The notes under the pieces: generated by a model
Told to the model about the DNA's origin: nothing
The model's input: only the letters and a program-made list of their open reading frames with translations
Database searches by the model: none
Made by a program: the position numbers and the translations under genes
Origin: Pseudomonadota bacterium
GTDB taxonomy: Bacteria > Pseudomonadota > Gammaproteobacteria > UBA5335
Direction of reading: 5' to 3'
Assembly (NCBI GenBank): GCA_002862435.1
Contig: PKDC01000028.1
Coordinates: 62,001 to 126,000, forward strand
DNA length: 64,000 bases
Shown here: in pieces, positions 47,102 to 57,551 of the stretch
How positions within the stretch are numbered: position 1 is the stretch's first letter
How the letters are laid out: each line of letters opens with the position of its first letter

Positions 47102-47620
47102 ATGCGCGTTCAGGGGATGGCGCTCCGGCTGCCGATGGTCATGGCAGCGGTCTTGGCGCTGACAGCCTGCGGCTGGCGTTTGCAGGGGGCGTTTCATCTG
47201 CCACAGGAGTTCAGTCCGGTCTATGTGCAGGACAGCGGCAGTGGCTCGCGGCTGGGATACGAACTGCGTGACCAGTTACGCCTTGCCGGTGTGACCCAGA
47301 CCGACTCCCCGAAGCAGGCGCAAGCGGTGATCGTGATCAGCGGGGATCGGGTCCAGCGTCAGCTGCTGGCCGTCGACAGCGCCGGCAAGGGGCGCGACTA
47401 CGCCGTGATCCTGCGGGCCGATTACGAGGTATTGCGGGCGGGCAAGTCCTTGCAACCCCGGCGCAGCGTGCAGCGGCGCCGTGACTATCTGGTGAGCGAG
47501 GCCGAAGGCGATCCCCTGACCGATGAACTGCGCGCGCTCGAAATTACCGACGCCCTGCGTCGCGAGGTGGCGCGTGAGATTCTGCGACAACTAACCATCC
47601 AGGCCGAAGCGAAGCTGTGA
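47102..47620 (+). CDS. lptE: LPS-assembly lipoprotein LptE
   Basis: This 172-residue outer-membrane lipoprotein is the plug of the LptD translocon that inserts LPS. The signal ends in the lipobox LALTAC (Cys23), followed by GWRLQGAFHLPQEFSPVYVQ, the usual LptE start. Weak homology after that is normal for the family; the alpha/beta pattern and the C-terminal ALRREVAREILRQL helix fit. ATG at 47102 taken; GTG at 47093 is possible. Its stop overlaps the holA GTG. Position after leuS is diagnostic. Confidence 0.9.
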   Translation: MRVQGMALRLPMVMAAVLALTACGWRLQGAFHLPQEFSPVYVQDSGSGSRLGYELRDQLRLAGVTQTDSPKQAQAVIVISGDRVQRQLLAVDSAGKGRDYAVILRADYEVLRAGKSLQPRRSVQRRRDYLVSEAEGDPLTDELRALEITDALRREVAREILRQLTIQAEAKL

Positions 47621-48636
47621 AATCAGGCCCTGAGCAGCTGGACGCCACCTTGCAACGCGGCCTTGCCCCGATTTATGTGATCGGGGGTGATGAGCCGTTA
47701 TTGGTGGGGGAGGCAGCGGATGCGGTGCGTGCAAGGGCGCGGCAAGCCGGTTTCACCGAGCGTCAGGTGATGTTCGTCGAACCGGGCTTCGACTGGTCGG
47801 CGTTTGGCGGTGAAATGGCCTCCCGCTCCCTGTTTGGGGATCGTCGCCTGGTGGAGCTGCGTATCCCCAGCGGCAAGCCAGGAGAGCCCGGTGCGCGTGC
47901 GCTGCAAGCCTATGCAGCCGCGCCGGCGCCCGATGTGTTGCTGCTGGTGCTGTGCGGCGCGCTCGATGGCACTGCGCGCAACAGCAAGTGGTATCAGGCC
48001 TTGGAACAAGCCGGCGTGGCAGTGCAGGTATGGCCCGTGGGCGCGGCGGAATTGCCGACCTGGATCCGTGGCCGTCTGGCGCGCGCGCGACTGCGGATTG
48101 ACGCGGACGCTTTGAGCCTGCTGGTGGAGCGCACCGAGGGGCACCTGCTGGCCGCTCATCAGGCGCTGGCCCAGTTGGCCTTGCTGGCCAGCGGCGAGAC
48201 GGTGGATGAAGCCCTGGTGCTGGCGACCGTGGGACAGCAGGCGCGTTTCGACGTGCAGGCCCTGGCCGAGGCAGCGATCGCGGGGGATGCACCACGCACC
48301 CGGCGGGTGCTGTTCGGTCTGCGGGAGGAGGGGCTGGAAACGCCTTTGATCCTGTGGGCCATGGCGCGCGAATTGCGCCTGTTGGCCAGCCATCGACCCG
48401 GCGGCGCCTTGCCTGGCGGCTTGTCGCCACGCCGCCGCAAGGCGCTGGAACGCGGTCTGCGCCGCGCGCCGCCGGATCACTGGCGCGATCTGCTGGTGCG
48501 CGGTGTGCGGCTGGATGCATTGGCCAAAGGGATGCTGCCCGGCGCGTTGTGGACGGAATTGGTAGACTGGACCCATGCCATCGCCCGGCCCTATCGGGCC
48601 AGGGGGGATCCATTGTCAGCGGGAAAAATGTCATGA
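47617..48636 (+). CDS. holA: DNA polymerase III delta subunit
   Basis: This 339-residue clamp-loader subunit opens the sliding clamp. It has the pattern [20 protein letters not shown] at the start, [20 protein letters not shown], and the AAA+-like fold without a Walker A, as usual for delta. [20 protein letters not shown] and [13 protein letters not shown] are typical of its C-terminal collar region. GTG start overlaps lptE; the stop overlaps proA by ATGA. Confidence 0.92.
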   Translation: MKSGPEQLDATLQRGLAPIYVIGGDEPLLVGEAADAVRARARQAGFTERQVMFVEPGFDWSAFGGEMASRSLFGDRRLVELRIPSGKPGEPGARALQAYAAAPAPDVLLLVLCGALDGTARNSKWYQALEQAGVAVQVWPVGAAELPTWIRGRLARARLRIDADALSLLVERTEGHLLAAHQALAQLALLASGETVDEALVLATVGQQARFDVQALAEAAIAGDAPRTRRVLFGLREEGLETPLILWAMARELRLLASHRPGGALPGGLSPRRRKALERGLRRAPPDHWRDLLVRGVRLDALAKGMLPGALWTELVDWTHAIARPYRARGDPLSAGKMS

Positions 48637-49910
48637 GCGCCTATCCGAAGCCCACCGATCTGGCTGCCTACATGCAGGAGGTGGGTCGCAACGCGCGCCT
48701 GGCGGGGCGGGAAGTGGCCCGCGCCGCCACGGCTGTGAAGAACGCTGCCCTGCATGCCCTGGCGAATCGGATCGAACAGGACGGCGAGCGTCTAATGATC
48801 GCCAACCGGCAGGATCTGGAGCAGGCCCGGGCATCGGGGCTGGATGACGCCCTGCTGGATCGCCTGACCCTGACCGAAAAGGGCGTTGCCGCCATGGCGG
48901 ACGGGGTGCGTCAGGTGGCTGCCCTGCCCGACCCCGTCGGCGAAATCACGGATCTCAAGATGCGTCCCTCCGGCATCCAGGTGGGTCGCATGCGGGTGCC
49001 GCTGGGGGTGGTCGGCATCATCTACGAGTCCCGGCCCAACGTGACGGCCGATGCCGCGGCGCTGTGCTTGAAGTCAGGCAACGCCGTCATTTTGCGGGGT
49101 GGTTCGGAGGCCTGGCGTTCCAACCAGGCGATTGCCGTCTGTCTAAGCGCTGCGTTGGCCGAGGCTGGCCTGCCGGAGACGGCGGCGCAGGTCCTGGACA
49201 CCACGGACCGGGACGCGGTGGGCCATCTGGTGGCCATGCCCGAGTGGGTGGATGTGATCGTGCCGCGCGGCGGACGGGGATTGATTGAGCGGGTGGCGCG
49301 CGAAGCCCGGGTGCCCGTGATCAAGCATCTGGATGGGATCTGCCACGTCTACATCGACGCGGCGGCGGACCGGGACAAAGCCTTGCGCATCGCCCTCAAC
49401 GCCAAGACCCAGCGCTATGGAACCTGCAACACCATGGAAACCCTGCTGGTCGACGCCGCAGTGGCGGCTGATCTGTTGCCCGAACTGGGTATGCGTTTTG
49501 CGAAGGCGGGCGTGAGCCTGCGCGGCTGTTCCCAAACCTGCGCCCTGTTGCCCGGCACCCAGCCTGCAACCGAGACGGATTGGCGCACCGAATACCTGGC
49601 GCCCATTCTCGCGATCAGGGTGGTCGATGGATTGAACGCGGCCATCGACCACATCAATACCCACGGCTCTGGCCATACCGATGCCATCGTGACCCAGGAC
49701 TACAGCCGGGCCCAGCGCTTCCTGCGCGAGGTGGATGCCAGTTCGGTGATGGTGAACGCGTCCACGCGCTTTGCCGATGGCTACGAATACGGGCTGGGTG
49801 CGGAGATCGGCATCAGCACCGACAAGTTTCACGCGCGCGGCCCGGTCGGCCTGGAAGGACTGACGTCCCTGAAATGGGTGGTGCTGGGCGATGGCCATAT
49901 TCGGAACTGA
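48633..49910 (+). CDS. proA: Gamma-glutamyl phosphate reductase
   Basis: ProA reduces gamma-glutamyl phosphate in proline synthesis. The 425-residue protein has the aldehyde-dehydrogenase-like fold with [55 protein letters not shown] and the active-site cysteine in [15 protein letters not shown]. The ATG at 48633 overlaps holA (ATGA). Placement between holA and nadD is known in pseudomonad-like genomes. Confidence 0.96.
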   Translation: MSAYPKPTDLAAYMQEVGRNARLAGREVARAATAVKNAALHALANRIEQDGERLMIANRQDLEQARASGLDDALLDRLTLTEKGVAAMADGVRQVAALPDPVGEITDLKMRPSGIQVGRMRVPLGVVGIIYESRPNVTADAAALCLKSGNAVILRGGSEAWRSNQAIAVCLSAALAEAGLPETAAQVLDTTDRDAVGHLVAMPEWVDVIVPRGGRGLIERVAREARVPVIKHLDGICHVYIDAAADRDKALRIALNAKTQRYGTCNTMETLLVDAAVAADLLPELGMRFAKAGVSLRGCSQTCALLPGTQPATETDWRTEYLAPILAIRVVDGLNAAIDHINTHGSGHTDAIVTQDYSRAQRFLREVDASSVMVNASTRFADGYEYGLGAEIGISTDKFHARGPVGLEGLTSLKWVVLGDGHIRN

Positions 49911-49916
49911 ACGGAC

Positions 49917-50543
49917 ATGACGGCGCCTATCGGTCTGCTGGGAGGAACCTTTGACCCGGTTCATCTGGGGCATCTGCGCATTGCGCTGGAGGTCCTGGAG
50001 GCGCTGTCTTTCCAAGAGGTGCGCTTCATCCCGGCCGCCCAACCTCCGCACCGGCCAGAGCCAGCGCTTTGCACCGCCGATCGCTTGCGCCTGCTCAAGG
50101 CTGCCTTGGCCGACCAGCCCGGCTTCGTGCTCGACACCCGGGAGCTGAATCGGCCGGGCCCATCCTACATGGTCGACACACTGAAAGAGTTGCGCCGGGA
50201 AGTCGGGCCGGAACAGCCTTTGTGTCTGATCCTGGGGGTGGATGCATTCGCCTTGCTGCCCTCCTGGAACCGCTGGGAGGAGATCGCGGCGCTGACCCAT
50301 GTCGTGGTGGCAAGCCGACCGGGGGGCTCCCAGCGCGCCGAGGCGGCCTGGTGGCGGGGCGGCATTTTCAACAATTCCGAACAATTGGCCACATCTCCGG
50401 CCGGCGGCGTGTATTTCCATCGCGTCACCGCACTGGAAATCGCCTCCACCCGGCTCAGACAACTCATCGCCCAAGGGCACAGCGTGCGCTACCTCGTCCC
50501 CGACGCGGTTTGGCGCCTGATACAAGAGGAGCATTGGTATTAG
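49917..50543 (+). CDS. nadD: Nicotinate-nucleotide adenylyltransferase
   Basis: NadD makes deamido-NAD from nicotinate mononucleotide and ATP. The 208-residue protein begins IGLLGGTFDPVHLGHLRIAL (GxFDPxHxGH nucleotide motif) and has the second motif ALEIASTRLRQLIAQG (ISST/RxxI type). WNRWEEIAALTHVVVASRPG is also typical. It lies 6 bp after proA and 4 bp before rsfS. Confidence 0.95.
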   Translation: MTAPIGLLGGTFDPVHLGHLRIALEVLEALSFQEVRFIPAAQPPHRPEPALCTADRLRLLKAALADQPGFVLDTRELNRPGPSYMVDTLKELRREVGPEQPLCLILGVDAFALLPSWNRWEEIAALTHVVVASRPGGSQRAEAAWWRGGIFNNSEQLATSPAGGVYFHRVTALEIASTRLRQLIAQGHSVRYLVPDAVWRLIQEEHWY

Positions 50544-50547
50544 TCTC

Positions 50548-50895
50548 ATGGACAGTGAACAACTTCAAAAACTGGCGGTGGACGCCCTGGAAGAGATCAA
50601 GGGAATCGATCTGATCGCCCTGGATGTGCGTCAAATCACCAGCATCGCGGACAGCATCATCATCGCCAGCGGCAGTTCCCACCGTCATGTGCAATCGCTC
50701 GCCGACAACGTGCTGCGTCGCGCCCGGGAGGCGGGTGTCCGGCCCCTGGGCGTGGAGGGCGAACAGATCGGCGACTGGGTGCTGGTGGACCTGGGGGATG
50801 TCATCGTCCATGTCATGCGTCCCGAGGTGCGGGCCTTCTACAACCTGGAAAAACTCTGGGACGTGGCGCCACGATCCGCCGCCCTGAAGGGCTGA
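50548..50895 (+). CDS. rsfS: Ribosome silencing factor RsfS
   Basis: RsfS binds ribosomal protein L14 and blocks joining of the subunits under starvation. The 115-residue protein has LDVRQITSIADSIIIASGSS, HVQSLADNVLRRARE, GDWVLVDLGDVIVHVM and RAFYNLEKLW, all standard. The ATG is 4 bp after nadD, the conserved partner order. Confidence 0.95.
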   Translation: MDSEQLQKLAVDALEEIKGIDLIALDVRQITSIADSIIIASGSSHRHVQSLADNVLRRAREAGVRPLGVEGEQIGDWVLVDLGDVIVHVMRPEVRAFYNLEKLWDVAPRSAALKG

Positions 50896-50911
50896 GTCGG
50901 ATCGGATTGGC

Positions 50912-51382
50912 GTGCTATTGCGTCTGATTGCCGTTGGTCCACGCCAGCCGTCCTGGGTGGATGCCGGGTTCCAGGATTATGCCCGGCGTTTGCCCCCTGA
51001 ATGTCGGCTGGAACTGACCGAGCTGCCGTTGGGTCCGCGTGGCAAGGGGCAGGATGCCCTGCGCGCACTGAGCTTTGAAGGCGAGCGGATGCTCAAGGCC
51101 TTGCCCAGCGACGCGCGGATCGTGGCGCTTGATGAACGCGGGCGATCCTGGACGAGCCGCGAACTGGCTGAGCGGCTCGCGGACTGGATGGCCTCGGGCC
51201 AGGATGTGGCCTTGCTGATGGGCGGGCCGGACGGCCTGGCGCCCGCCTGCAAGGCCCGGGCGACGGAACAATGGGCGCTGTCTGCACTGACCCTGCCCCA
51301 TGGCCTGGCCCGCGTGGTGGTTGCCGAAGCCCTCTATCGCGCTCACAGCCTGCTGCGCGGCCATCCCTACCATCGCGACTGA
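50912..51382 (+). CDS. rlmH: 23S rRNA pseudouridine-1915 N3-methyltransferase
   Basis: RlmH is a SPOUT methyltransferase acting on Psi1915 of the assembled ribosome. The 156-residue protein has RLIAVGPRQPSWVDAGFQDY, VALDERGRSWTSRELAE, LLMGGPDGLAPACKARATEQ and the C-terminal ALTLPHGLARVVVAEALYRA knot, ending GHPYHRD. Start is GTG. It follows rsfS directly, as in most proteobacteria. Confidence 0.96.
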   Translation: MLLRLIAVGPRQPSWVDAGFQDYARRLPPECRLELTELPLGPRGKGQDALRALSFEGERMLKALPSDARIVALDERGRSWTSRELAERLADWMASGQDVALLMGGPDGLAPACKARATEQWALSALTLPHGLARVVVAEALYRAHSLLRGHPYHRD

Positions 51383-51424
51383 GTCGCTTGTTCAACGGTG
51401 TCAATGGACGGACCCGGACCCGCC

Positions 51425-52051
51425 ATGAATCTGCCCGACCTTTACCTTGCCTCGGCTTCCCCGCGCCGCCGGGACCTTTTGGCCTTGTTGAAGGTCCGTT
51501 ATGAAGGGGTGGCGATCGATTGCGACGAGTCCGTGCGTACCGGCGAGACGCCCAGGGCCTATGTGCGGCGACTGGCGCTGACCAAGGCCGGGTGCGGCGC
51601 ACGCCGGGTCAACGACGGGCGGCCGGTGCTGGGCGCTGATACGGCCGTGGTGGTTGGCGGCCACATCCTCGGCAAACCCCGTGATCGGGCGCACGGCATG
51701 GCCATGCTGGCCAGTCTGTCGGGACGCGAGCATCGCGTGCTGACCGCCGTGGCGGTGGTGCAGGGCCGCCGTTGGCGCGTCGTGGTCAGTGACAGCCGCG
51801 TGACTTTTGCCCCTACGACGCCTGAGGAACAGGCCGCTTATTGGGATACAGGTGAACCCGTCGACAAGGCTGGTGCCTATGCGATTCAGGGTCTCGGTGC
51901 GGTCTTCATCACCCGCATCCGGGGCAGTCAATCAGGCATCATGGGTTTGCCGCTGCGGGAAACGGTTTTGTTGCTGAGGGAATTTTCGGTGCCGGTCTTC
52001 CCTTGGATGAATCATTTGGACGGAATTGGCGAAATGGCACACAGCCCATGA
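51425..52051 (+). CDS. maf: Maf/YhdE nucleoside triphosphate pyrophosphatase
   Basis: Maf proteins hydrolyse dTTP, UTP or modified nucleotides. The 208-residue protein begins LYLASASPRRRDLLALL and has GADTAVVVGGHILGKPRD, DKAGAYAIQGLGAVFITRI and SGIMGLPLRET, the YhdE pattern. The extra 20 residues at the end are unusual. The ATG at 51425 fits the family best; an ATG at 51404 is possible. Its stop overlaps the rng start by ATGA. Confidence 0.92.
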   Translation: MNLPDLYLASASPRRRDLLALLKVRYEGVAIDCDESVRTGETPRAYVRRLALTKAGCGARRVNDGRPVLGADTAVVVGGHILGKPRDRAHGMAMLASLSGREHRVLTAVAVVQGRRWRVVVSDSRVTFAPTTPEEQAAYWDTGEPVDKAGAYAIQGLGAVFITRIRGSQSGIMGLPLRETVLLLREFSVPVFPWMNHLDGIGEMAHSP

Positions 52052-53556
52052 TCATGACGGAAGAGATTCTGATCAATGTGACGCCGGAGGAAACTCGGGT
52101 CGCCCTGTTGGAAAACGGGGTACTGCAGGAGGTGTTGATCGAACGCGCCACCCATCTGGGCATCGTGGGCAGCCTCTACAAGGGCCGGGTGCTGCGGGTG
52201 TTGCCGGGGATGCAGGCCGCTTTCATCGACATTGGGCTGGAGCGCAGCGCGTTTCTGCACGTCTCCGACATGCGCGAGGCCCGATTGGGCACAGGGGAAT
52301 TTCCGGATCCGGAAGCGGATGGCGAATCGCTGCCTGTGGCAAGCCGGCTGGAGAAGATCGAATTGCTGCTGCAAGAGGGTGATGAGATCCTGGTGCAGGT
52401 GATCAAGGATGCTCTGGGCAGCAAGGGCGCCCGCTTGTCCACCCAAATCAGCATTCCCTCGCGCTTTCTGGTGTTCCTGCCCGGACTGGATCATGTCGGC
52501 GTGTCGGCGCGCATTGAGGATGAAGCCGAGCGTCGCCGCCTGCGCGGGCTGGTGCGTGACTTGCGTGCGGCGGATCTGCCGGGCGGCTACATTGTGCGCA
52601 CCGCAGGCGATGGCGCCAGTCCTGAAGCCGTGGCGCTGGACATGCAGATGCTGCATCGTATCTGGCGCGCCATTGGCCAGCGTATGGCCGACACCGCACC
52701 CGGATGCCGCATTCATGATGATCTGCCCCTGGCTTTGCGGACGCTGCGGGACTTGGGGGGCGGCCAGGTGGAGCGGGTGCGCGTCGATGCGCAGGAAACC
52801 TACGAGCAGGCCCTCAAGTTTGCCGAAACCTTTTTCCCTGATCATGCGGTGGAAATTCAGCTTTATCGCGGCGAACGCCCGATTTTCGACCTGTTCGGTG
52901 TGGAAGACGAGATCCAGCGCGCCCTGGAACGCAAGGCTCCCCTCAAGTCTGGTGGCTATCTGGTGATCGACCAGACCGAATCCATGACCACCATCGATGT
53001 GAATACCGGCGGCTATGTCGGCTACCGGAATCTGGAAGAGACCATCTTCCGGACCAATCTGGAAGCGACCCAGGCTATTGCGCGCCAGCTGCGGCTGCGC
53101 AATCTCGGGGGCATCATCATCATCGACTTCATCGACATGGAGGATCCGGCACATCGGATCCAGGTGGTGCGGGCGCTCGAAAAAAGCCTGGAACGCGATC
53201 CGGCGCGCACCAAGATTTCCGGGGTATCCCCCCTGGGTCTGGTGGAGATGACGCGCAAACGCATCCGCGAGAGCCTGGGGCATATCCTTTGCGACCCCTG
53301 TCCCACGTGCAACGGGCGCGGTTATATGAAGTCGGTGGAGACGGTGTGCTTTGAAATCCTGCGGGAAATCCTGCGGGCGGCGCGCCAGTTCGACACCCGC
53401 GAGCTGCTGGTGCTGGCGTCCGATGCGGTGGTGGACCGATTACTGGAAGACAAGACCGCCCATCTGGCCGAACTGGAACAGCATCTCGGGCGGCCCATCC
53501 GCCTGCAGCGACAGAGTGTCTATCACAACGAGCAATTCGACGTGGTGATGCTGTGA
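52048..53556 (+). CDS. rng: Ribonuclease G
   Basis: This 502-residue endoribonuclease matures 16S rRNA 5' ends and decays some mRNAs. It has the S1 domain (GSLYKGRVLRVLPGMQAAFI), the DNase I-like catalytic core with metal-binding Asp in SMTTIDVNTGGYVG and IIIDFIDMEDPAHR, and the zinc-link CDPCPTCNGRG. Length is close to E. coli RNase G (489), too short for RNase E. It overlaps maf and is followed by yhdP, the conserved maf-rng-yhdP order. Confidence 0.95.
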   Translation: MIMTEEILINVTPEETRVALLENGVLQEVLIERATHLGIVGSLYKGRVLRVLPGMQAAFIDIGLERSAFLHVSDMREARLGTGEFPDPEADGESLPVASRLEKIELLLQEGDEILVQVIKDALGSKGARLSTQISIPSRFLVFLPGLDHVGVSARIEDEAERRRLRGLVRDLRAADLPGGYIVRTAGDGASPEAVALDMQMLHRIWRAIGQRMADTAPGCRIHDDLPLALRTLRDLGGGQVERVRVDAQETYEQALKFAETFFPDHAVEIQLYRGERPIFDLFGVEDEIQRALERKAPLKSGGYLVIDQTESMTTIDVNTGGYVGYRNLEETIFRTNLEATQAIARQLRLRNLGGIIIIDFIDMEDPAHRIQVVRALEKSLERDPARTKISGVSPLGLVEMTRKRIRESLGHILCDPCPTCNGRGYMKSVETVCFEILREILRAARQFDTRELLVLASDAVVDRLLEDKTAHLAELEQHLGRPIRLQRQSVYHNEQFDVVML

Positions 53557-53581
53557 ATGGACCGCATTGGCGAGGGGGATG

Positions 53582-56500
53582 ATGGGCCGGGCTCAATGGC
53601 ATCTCTGGCAAAGGGGGGTAGCGTTATGTATGGCCCTGTTGCTGGTCGTTGCGGGGATCGCCACGGGCGCCATCTGGTTGCAGCGCGCGGTGCCCAATCA
53701 TCGTGCCGAGGTGGTGCGCTGGCTTGATGAGAGCCTCGGGGTTGCGGTGACCCTGGAGCAGCTGAGCCTGCATTGGGCCTGGCGCGGACCGGAAGTCGTA
53801 TTGGGTGGCATCACGGTGCGTGCCATCGACCAGCAAACGCCGATCTCACTGCACGAGGTGCGGGTGGGCTTCGGTTTTCTCGCTCTGCTGCACGGCCGCG
53901 CGGCCATGCCGAGCCGAGTGGAAGTCCGTCAGGCCGATCTTCAGGTGGAGCGGCGCCTGGATGGGCAATGGTTGATCCAGGGCATTCCGTTGGGGGGGCA
54001 GGGGCAGGATGTCGGCCCGGCCTGGAAAACCGCCATTCCCGTGCTGGAGCGTCTGGGGGAAATTACCCTTCGTGATGCCACCGTCAGCCTGACCATGACG
54101 GGTCGGGATATCCCGCTGCAGCGCTTTACCGGGGTGGACGTGCGACTCGCCAGTGCGGGAGAGCGACACCGGGTGGAGGTGAGCAGCCGTTCGGCGGCCA
54201 TGCTGGGGGAAAACTTCTCACTTGCCATGGATGCGCATGGCCCTCTGGCGGACCCCCAGAACTGGGCGCTGCTGTTGCGGGCCACACTGGCGCAAGCCTC
54301 CCCCAGCGATTATCTCGAACCCTGGGTGGGGCGCTGGCTGGATTTGCGCCGTTCGCGGGTGAGTCTGGATTTCGACGGGCGCTGGGATCCCCATGGCGAT
54401 AGTCAATTTCGTCTGGTCACGGATGTGCGGGGGTTGGTTCTGCCGGCCGTGGAACGTCATGCCGAAAGCCATCTCAAGCGCCTGACCGGGCAATTTACCT
54501 GGAAAGGGCAGGGGGCCGATTGGACGCTGGCCATCAAGGACCTGCGGGTCGCAATCGACAGCACGTCCTGGCCCACCAGCCAGGGCAGCCTGCATTTCCG
54601 GCGCGCCTCGGCCGCGCAGGCCGGGGAATGGGCCGGCGGTTTGACGGCCTTGCGTTTGCAGGATGTGCAGCGTCTCTGGATTGCCCTGCCTACAAGCTGG
54701 CGCCACGAATTGGCAAGTGGGCAAATGCGCGCATGGGAGGCTAATCCGCTTCATGGCGATATTCGCGACCTGACGTTCGCCATCGAGCGGGGTTTTGATG
54801 AAACCCCGGGACCGCTCCATGTTGCCGGTAAATTTGAAGATCTGGGCTGGTCGCCCGTGGGCGCAATACCGGGGATGTCGGGCCTGAACGGCGCTGTGCA
54901 GGCGACTGAGCGTGGGGGCTGGTTGACGGCTGGCGGTGAGGCCGTGGCGTTCCGGGACCCTGAGTTATTTGCGCAACCCTGGCCAGCTGGTGCGCTCGAG
55001 TCCGAGTTGCGATGGGAGCGTAAGGGAGAGGACTGGCAGTTCACGGCGCCGCGGATCGGTATCCGCCATCCGGATCTGAAGGCCCAGGGCAGTCTGGCCA
55101 TGGTGTGGCGACCGGGGCAGCGGCCGTTGATGGATCTGCAGGTGGCGTTCCAGGATGGCAATGCCGCCGTCCTTGACCGCTATTTGCCGCGTGGGCATTT
55201 GCCGCCCGCGACCGCAAACTGGTTAAAGGCTTCCGTTCAGGATGGCCGCATTCGCGATGGCCAATTGGTGCTGCGCGGAGATTTGGGGCGATTTCCATTC
55301 CGGGATGGCGGTGGTGAATTCAAGGTCATCGCCGGCATCGAGGAAGGTGTGCTGCGTTTCCATCCTGACTGGCCGGAGCTGGAAGCCATTGATGGGCAGC
55401 TCACCTTCACGGGCACGGGTTTTCGCGTGGATGCCCAATCGGCCCGCAGCGGGGGATTGACGCTGGCCGAGACACGGGTGGAGATGGCCGATTACCGGGA
55501 TCAGGTGCTGGTGGCCGAAGGGCAGGGCCGAGGTGAACACCAGGGCGCGCTGGATTATCTGGCTCACGCGCCGCCCGGCAAGGCGGTACGTGTATTGCTC
55601 GATGGCGCCCGCGGCAGCGGGCCGGTACGGCTTGATCTGTCCCTGCGTCTGCCGCTGCGGAGCATGCGCCAAGCCAGGGTCGGGGGCGCATTCCACTGGG
55701 ATGGTGCGCGACTGGAGCAGCCGGTTTGGGGTGTGGCGCTGGATGAGATTCGGGGCAGTCTGCAATTTCACGAGGACCGGTTGGAAGCCACCGATATCCA
55801 AGCCCAGCTCGACGGTGTTCCGGTGCAACTGCAAGTGAGTGCGCTGCCCGATGCAGTTCGCGCCGGAGGATTTCGGGCGACCCAGGTGCGGCTTCAGGGC
55901 GGCTTGCCCGCTGCGCTGCTGCGGCGTCATTTGGCGTTCCTCGATCCGCGTACCATCCAGGGAAGTACCGATCTGGACGCCCATTTCGATGTGTTGCCGG
56001 AGGGGCGATTGCGTTGGTCCGCCCGCAGCACGATGCAGGGTTTGGGTCTGAACTGGCCTGCACCGCTCGGCAAACCGACCGAATTGCAACGCCCGCTGGT
56101 CCTCCAGGGTCGCGGCGATGACTCGGGGCATCGGATCGAGGTGGAGCAGGGCGAGCTGCTGCGGGGTTCGTTGCGCTTGGTGCCCCGCGAGACGGGATGG
56201 GCATTTGATCGAGGAGTGATCGGGTTCAATCAAGGGGCGGATACCTTGCCCGATCTCCCGGGCTTGTGGGTCCAGGGCCGGCTGGAACGCTTGACACCGC
56301 TGGATTTGGCGGCTTGGCATTCCGTCTGGGCGGTACGGGGAACACCATCCGGTCAGCCATGGACTTTGCCCTCCTGGCTCGGTGGCATCGATTTGGCAGT
56401 AGGCGTGGTGGAAGGACCGGGCTTGCGACAGGTCGGGGTCCAGTTTGCGCTGGAGCGAAGTGGAGCGTTCCCCAGTCTGCGCCTGCAGGCACCCGCGCTG

Positions 56501-57481
56501 GAAGGCAATGTTCGCATGGGCGCCAACGGCAATTTGTGGCAGGTGAATCTGAAACGCCTGGATCTGGACGCGTTGCAGCAGGTCGCTGATTCAGGCAATT
56601 CCGCGACCGACAGCCTGCCGCGTTCGATATTGGATCCGCGGACTGTGCCGCCGGTACGGCTGACGGCGGAACGGGTACGTTATCGCGGCAATGATCTCGG
56701 GCGCATGAATCTACAGCTGCAGCCCACCCCGGAAGGCGTGGCATTGAATGCCTGGAACCTCGAGGGACCCGCCATGCGTCTCAGCGGTTCCGGCCACTGG
56801 AATCAGGGCGGCAAAGAAACACAATCGGCTCTCAGTTTCCAGGTGGAAACCACCGACCTACCCACCTTGGCGCGGCGGCTGGGCCATCCAGATGCCATGG
56901 ACGCGCGTCGCGCGGCGATCAATGGGCAGATGAACTGGGGGGGGGCGCCCTGGGATGTCGCCAGTGAACGGCTGCGGGGAGATTTCAGGCTGGAAGCCGA
57001 CGAGGGCGCCATCTATTTCCGCGAGACCCGTCCCACCACGGGGGTGGTCATGGCTCTGGCTGGCCTCTATGACCTGCCGCGGCGATTGACCCGTGATTTT
57101 TCAGGGGTATTCCGTCCCAGCCTGCCGTTCAGCCGGATTCGCGGCGATCTTCATTTGGAACGTGGGGTGGTCGAGACCCGTATGCTGCATCTGGAAGGCC
57201 CGGCGGCCGATGTGCGCATGACGGGGACCAGCGACCTCAAAAAGCGTCAGTTTGACCAGGAACTGATTGTTACGCCGGGTCTATCGGCGGGGCTGGCCTT
57301 GGCCGCCACGGTGGCTGGTGGCCCAATCGCCGGAGCGGCTGTGTTGTTGGGTCGCGAGCTGTGGCGCCAGCCAGTGGGGCGGCTGGTTCAAATTCACTAT
57401 CGACTTGAGGGCGGCTTCGACGCGGCAACGCTGGAACGGGAGCAGGGACCTTTCAACCTGCCCGAATCCCGCCGGCCTTGA
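53582..57481 (+). CDS. yhdP: YhdP-family AsmA-like phospholipid transport protein
   Basis: This 1299-residue protein is anchored by one N-terminal helix (ALCMALLLVVAGIATGAIWL) and has a very long beta-rich periplasmic part of the AsmA/TamB class. In E. coli YhdP, with TamB and YdbH, moves phospholipids to the outer membrane. The C-terminal TGVVMALAGLYDLPRRLTRD and VTPGLSAGLALAATVAGGPI are the family end. Several ATG/TTG codons between 53567 and 53582 could be the start. It follows rng by 25 bp and precedes a nitrilase gene. Confidence 0.92.
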   Translation: MGRAQWHLWQRGVALCMALLLVVAGIATGAIWLQRAVPNHRAEVVRWLDESLGVAVTLEQLSLHWAWRGPEVVLGGITVRAIDQQTPISLHEVRVGFGFLALLHGRAAMPSRVEVRQADLQVERRLDGQWLIQGIPLGGQGQDVGPAWKTAIPVLERLGEITLRDATVSLTMTGRDIPLQRFTGVDVRLASAGERHRVEVSSRSAAMLGENFSLAMDAHGPLADPQNWALLLRATLAQASPSDYLEPWVGRWLDLRRSRVSLDFDGRWDPHGDSQFRLVTDVRGLVLPAVERHAESHLKRLTGQFTWKGQGADWTLAIKDLRVAIDSTSWPTSQGSLHFRRASAAQAGEWAGGLTALRLQDVQRLWIALPTSWRHELASGQMRAWEANPLHGDIRDLTFAIERGFDETPGPLHVAGKFEDLGWSPVGAIPGMSGLNGAVQATERGGWLTAGGEAVAFRDPELFAQPWPAGALESELRWERKGEDWQFTAPRIGIRHPDLKAQGSLAMVWRPGQRPLMDLQVAFQDGNAAVLDRYLPRGHLPPATANWLKASVQDGRIRDGQLVLRGDLGRFPFRDGGGEFKVIAGIEEGVLRFHPDWPELEAIDGQLTFTGTGFRVDAQSARSGGLTLAETRVEMADYRDQVLVAEGQGRGEHQGALDYLAHAPPGKAVRVLLDGARGSGPVRLDLSLRLPLRSMRQARVGGAFHWDGARLEQPVWGVALDEIRGSLQFHEDRLEATDIQAQLDGVPVQLQVSALPDAVRAGGFRATQVRLQGGLPAALLRRHLAFLDPRTIQGSTDLDAHFDVLPEGRLRWSARSTMQGLGLNWPAPLGKPTELQRPLVLQGRGDDSGHRIEVEQGELLRGSLRLVPRETGWAFDRGVIGFNQGADTLPDLPGLWVQGRLERLTPLDLAAWHSVWAVRGTPSGQPWTLPSWLGGIDLAVGVVEGPGLRQVGVQFALERSGAFPSLRLQAPALEGNVRMGANGNLWQVNLKRLDLDALQQVADSGNSATDSLPRSILDPRTVPPVRLTAERVRYRGNDLGRMNLQLQPTPEGVALNAWNLEGPAMRLSGSGHWNQGGKETQSALSFQVETTDLPTLARRLGHPDAMDARRAAINGQMNWGGAPWDVASERLRGDFRLEADEGAIYFRETRPTTGVVMALAGLYDLPRRLTRDFSGVFRPSLPFSRIRGDLHLERGVVETRMLHLEGPAADVRMTGTSDLKKRQFDQELIVTPGLSAGLALAATVAGGPIAGAAVLLGRELWRQPVGRLVQIHYRLEGGFDAATLEREQGPFNLPESRRP

Positions 57482-57551
57482 CGCGCTATTGCACACAGTG
57501 GACAGCCGCGCGCCGCCCCCTTATCGTCCAGAAAACCCAAAGGAGTGTCCC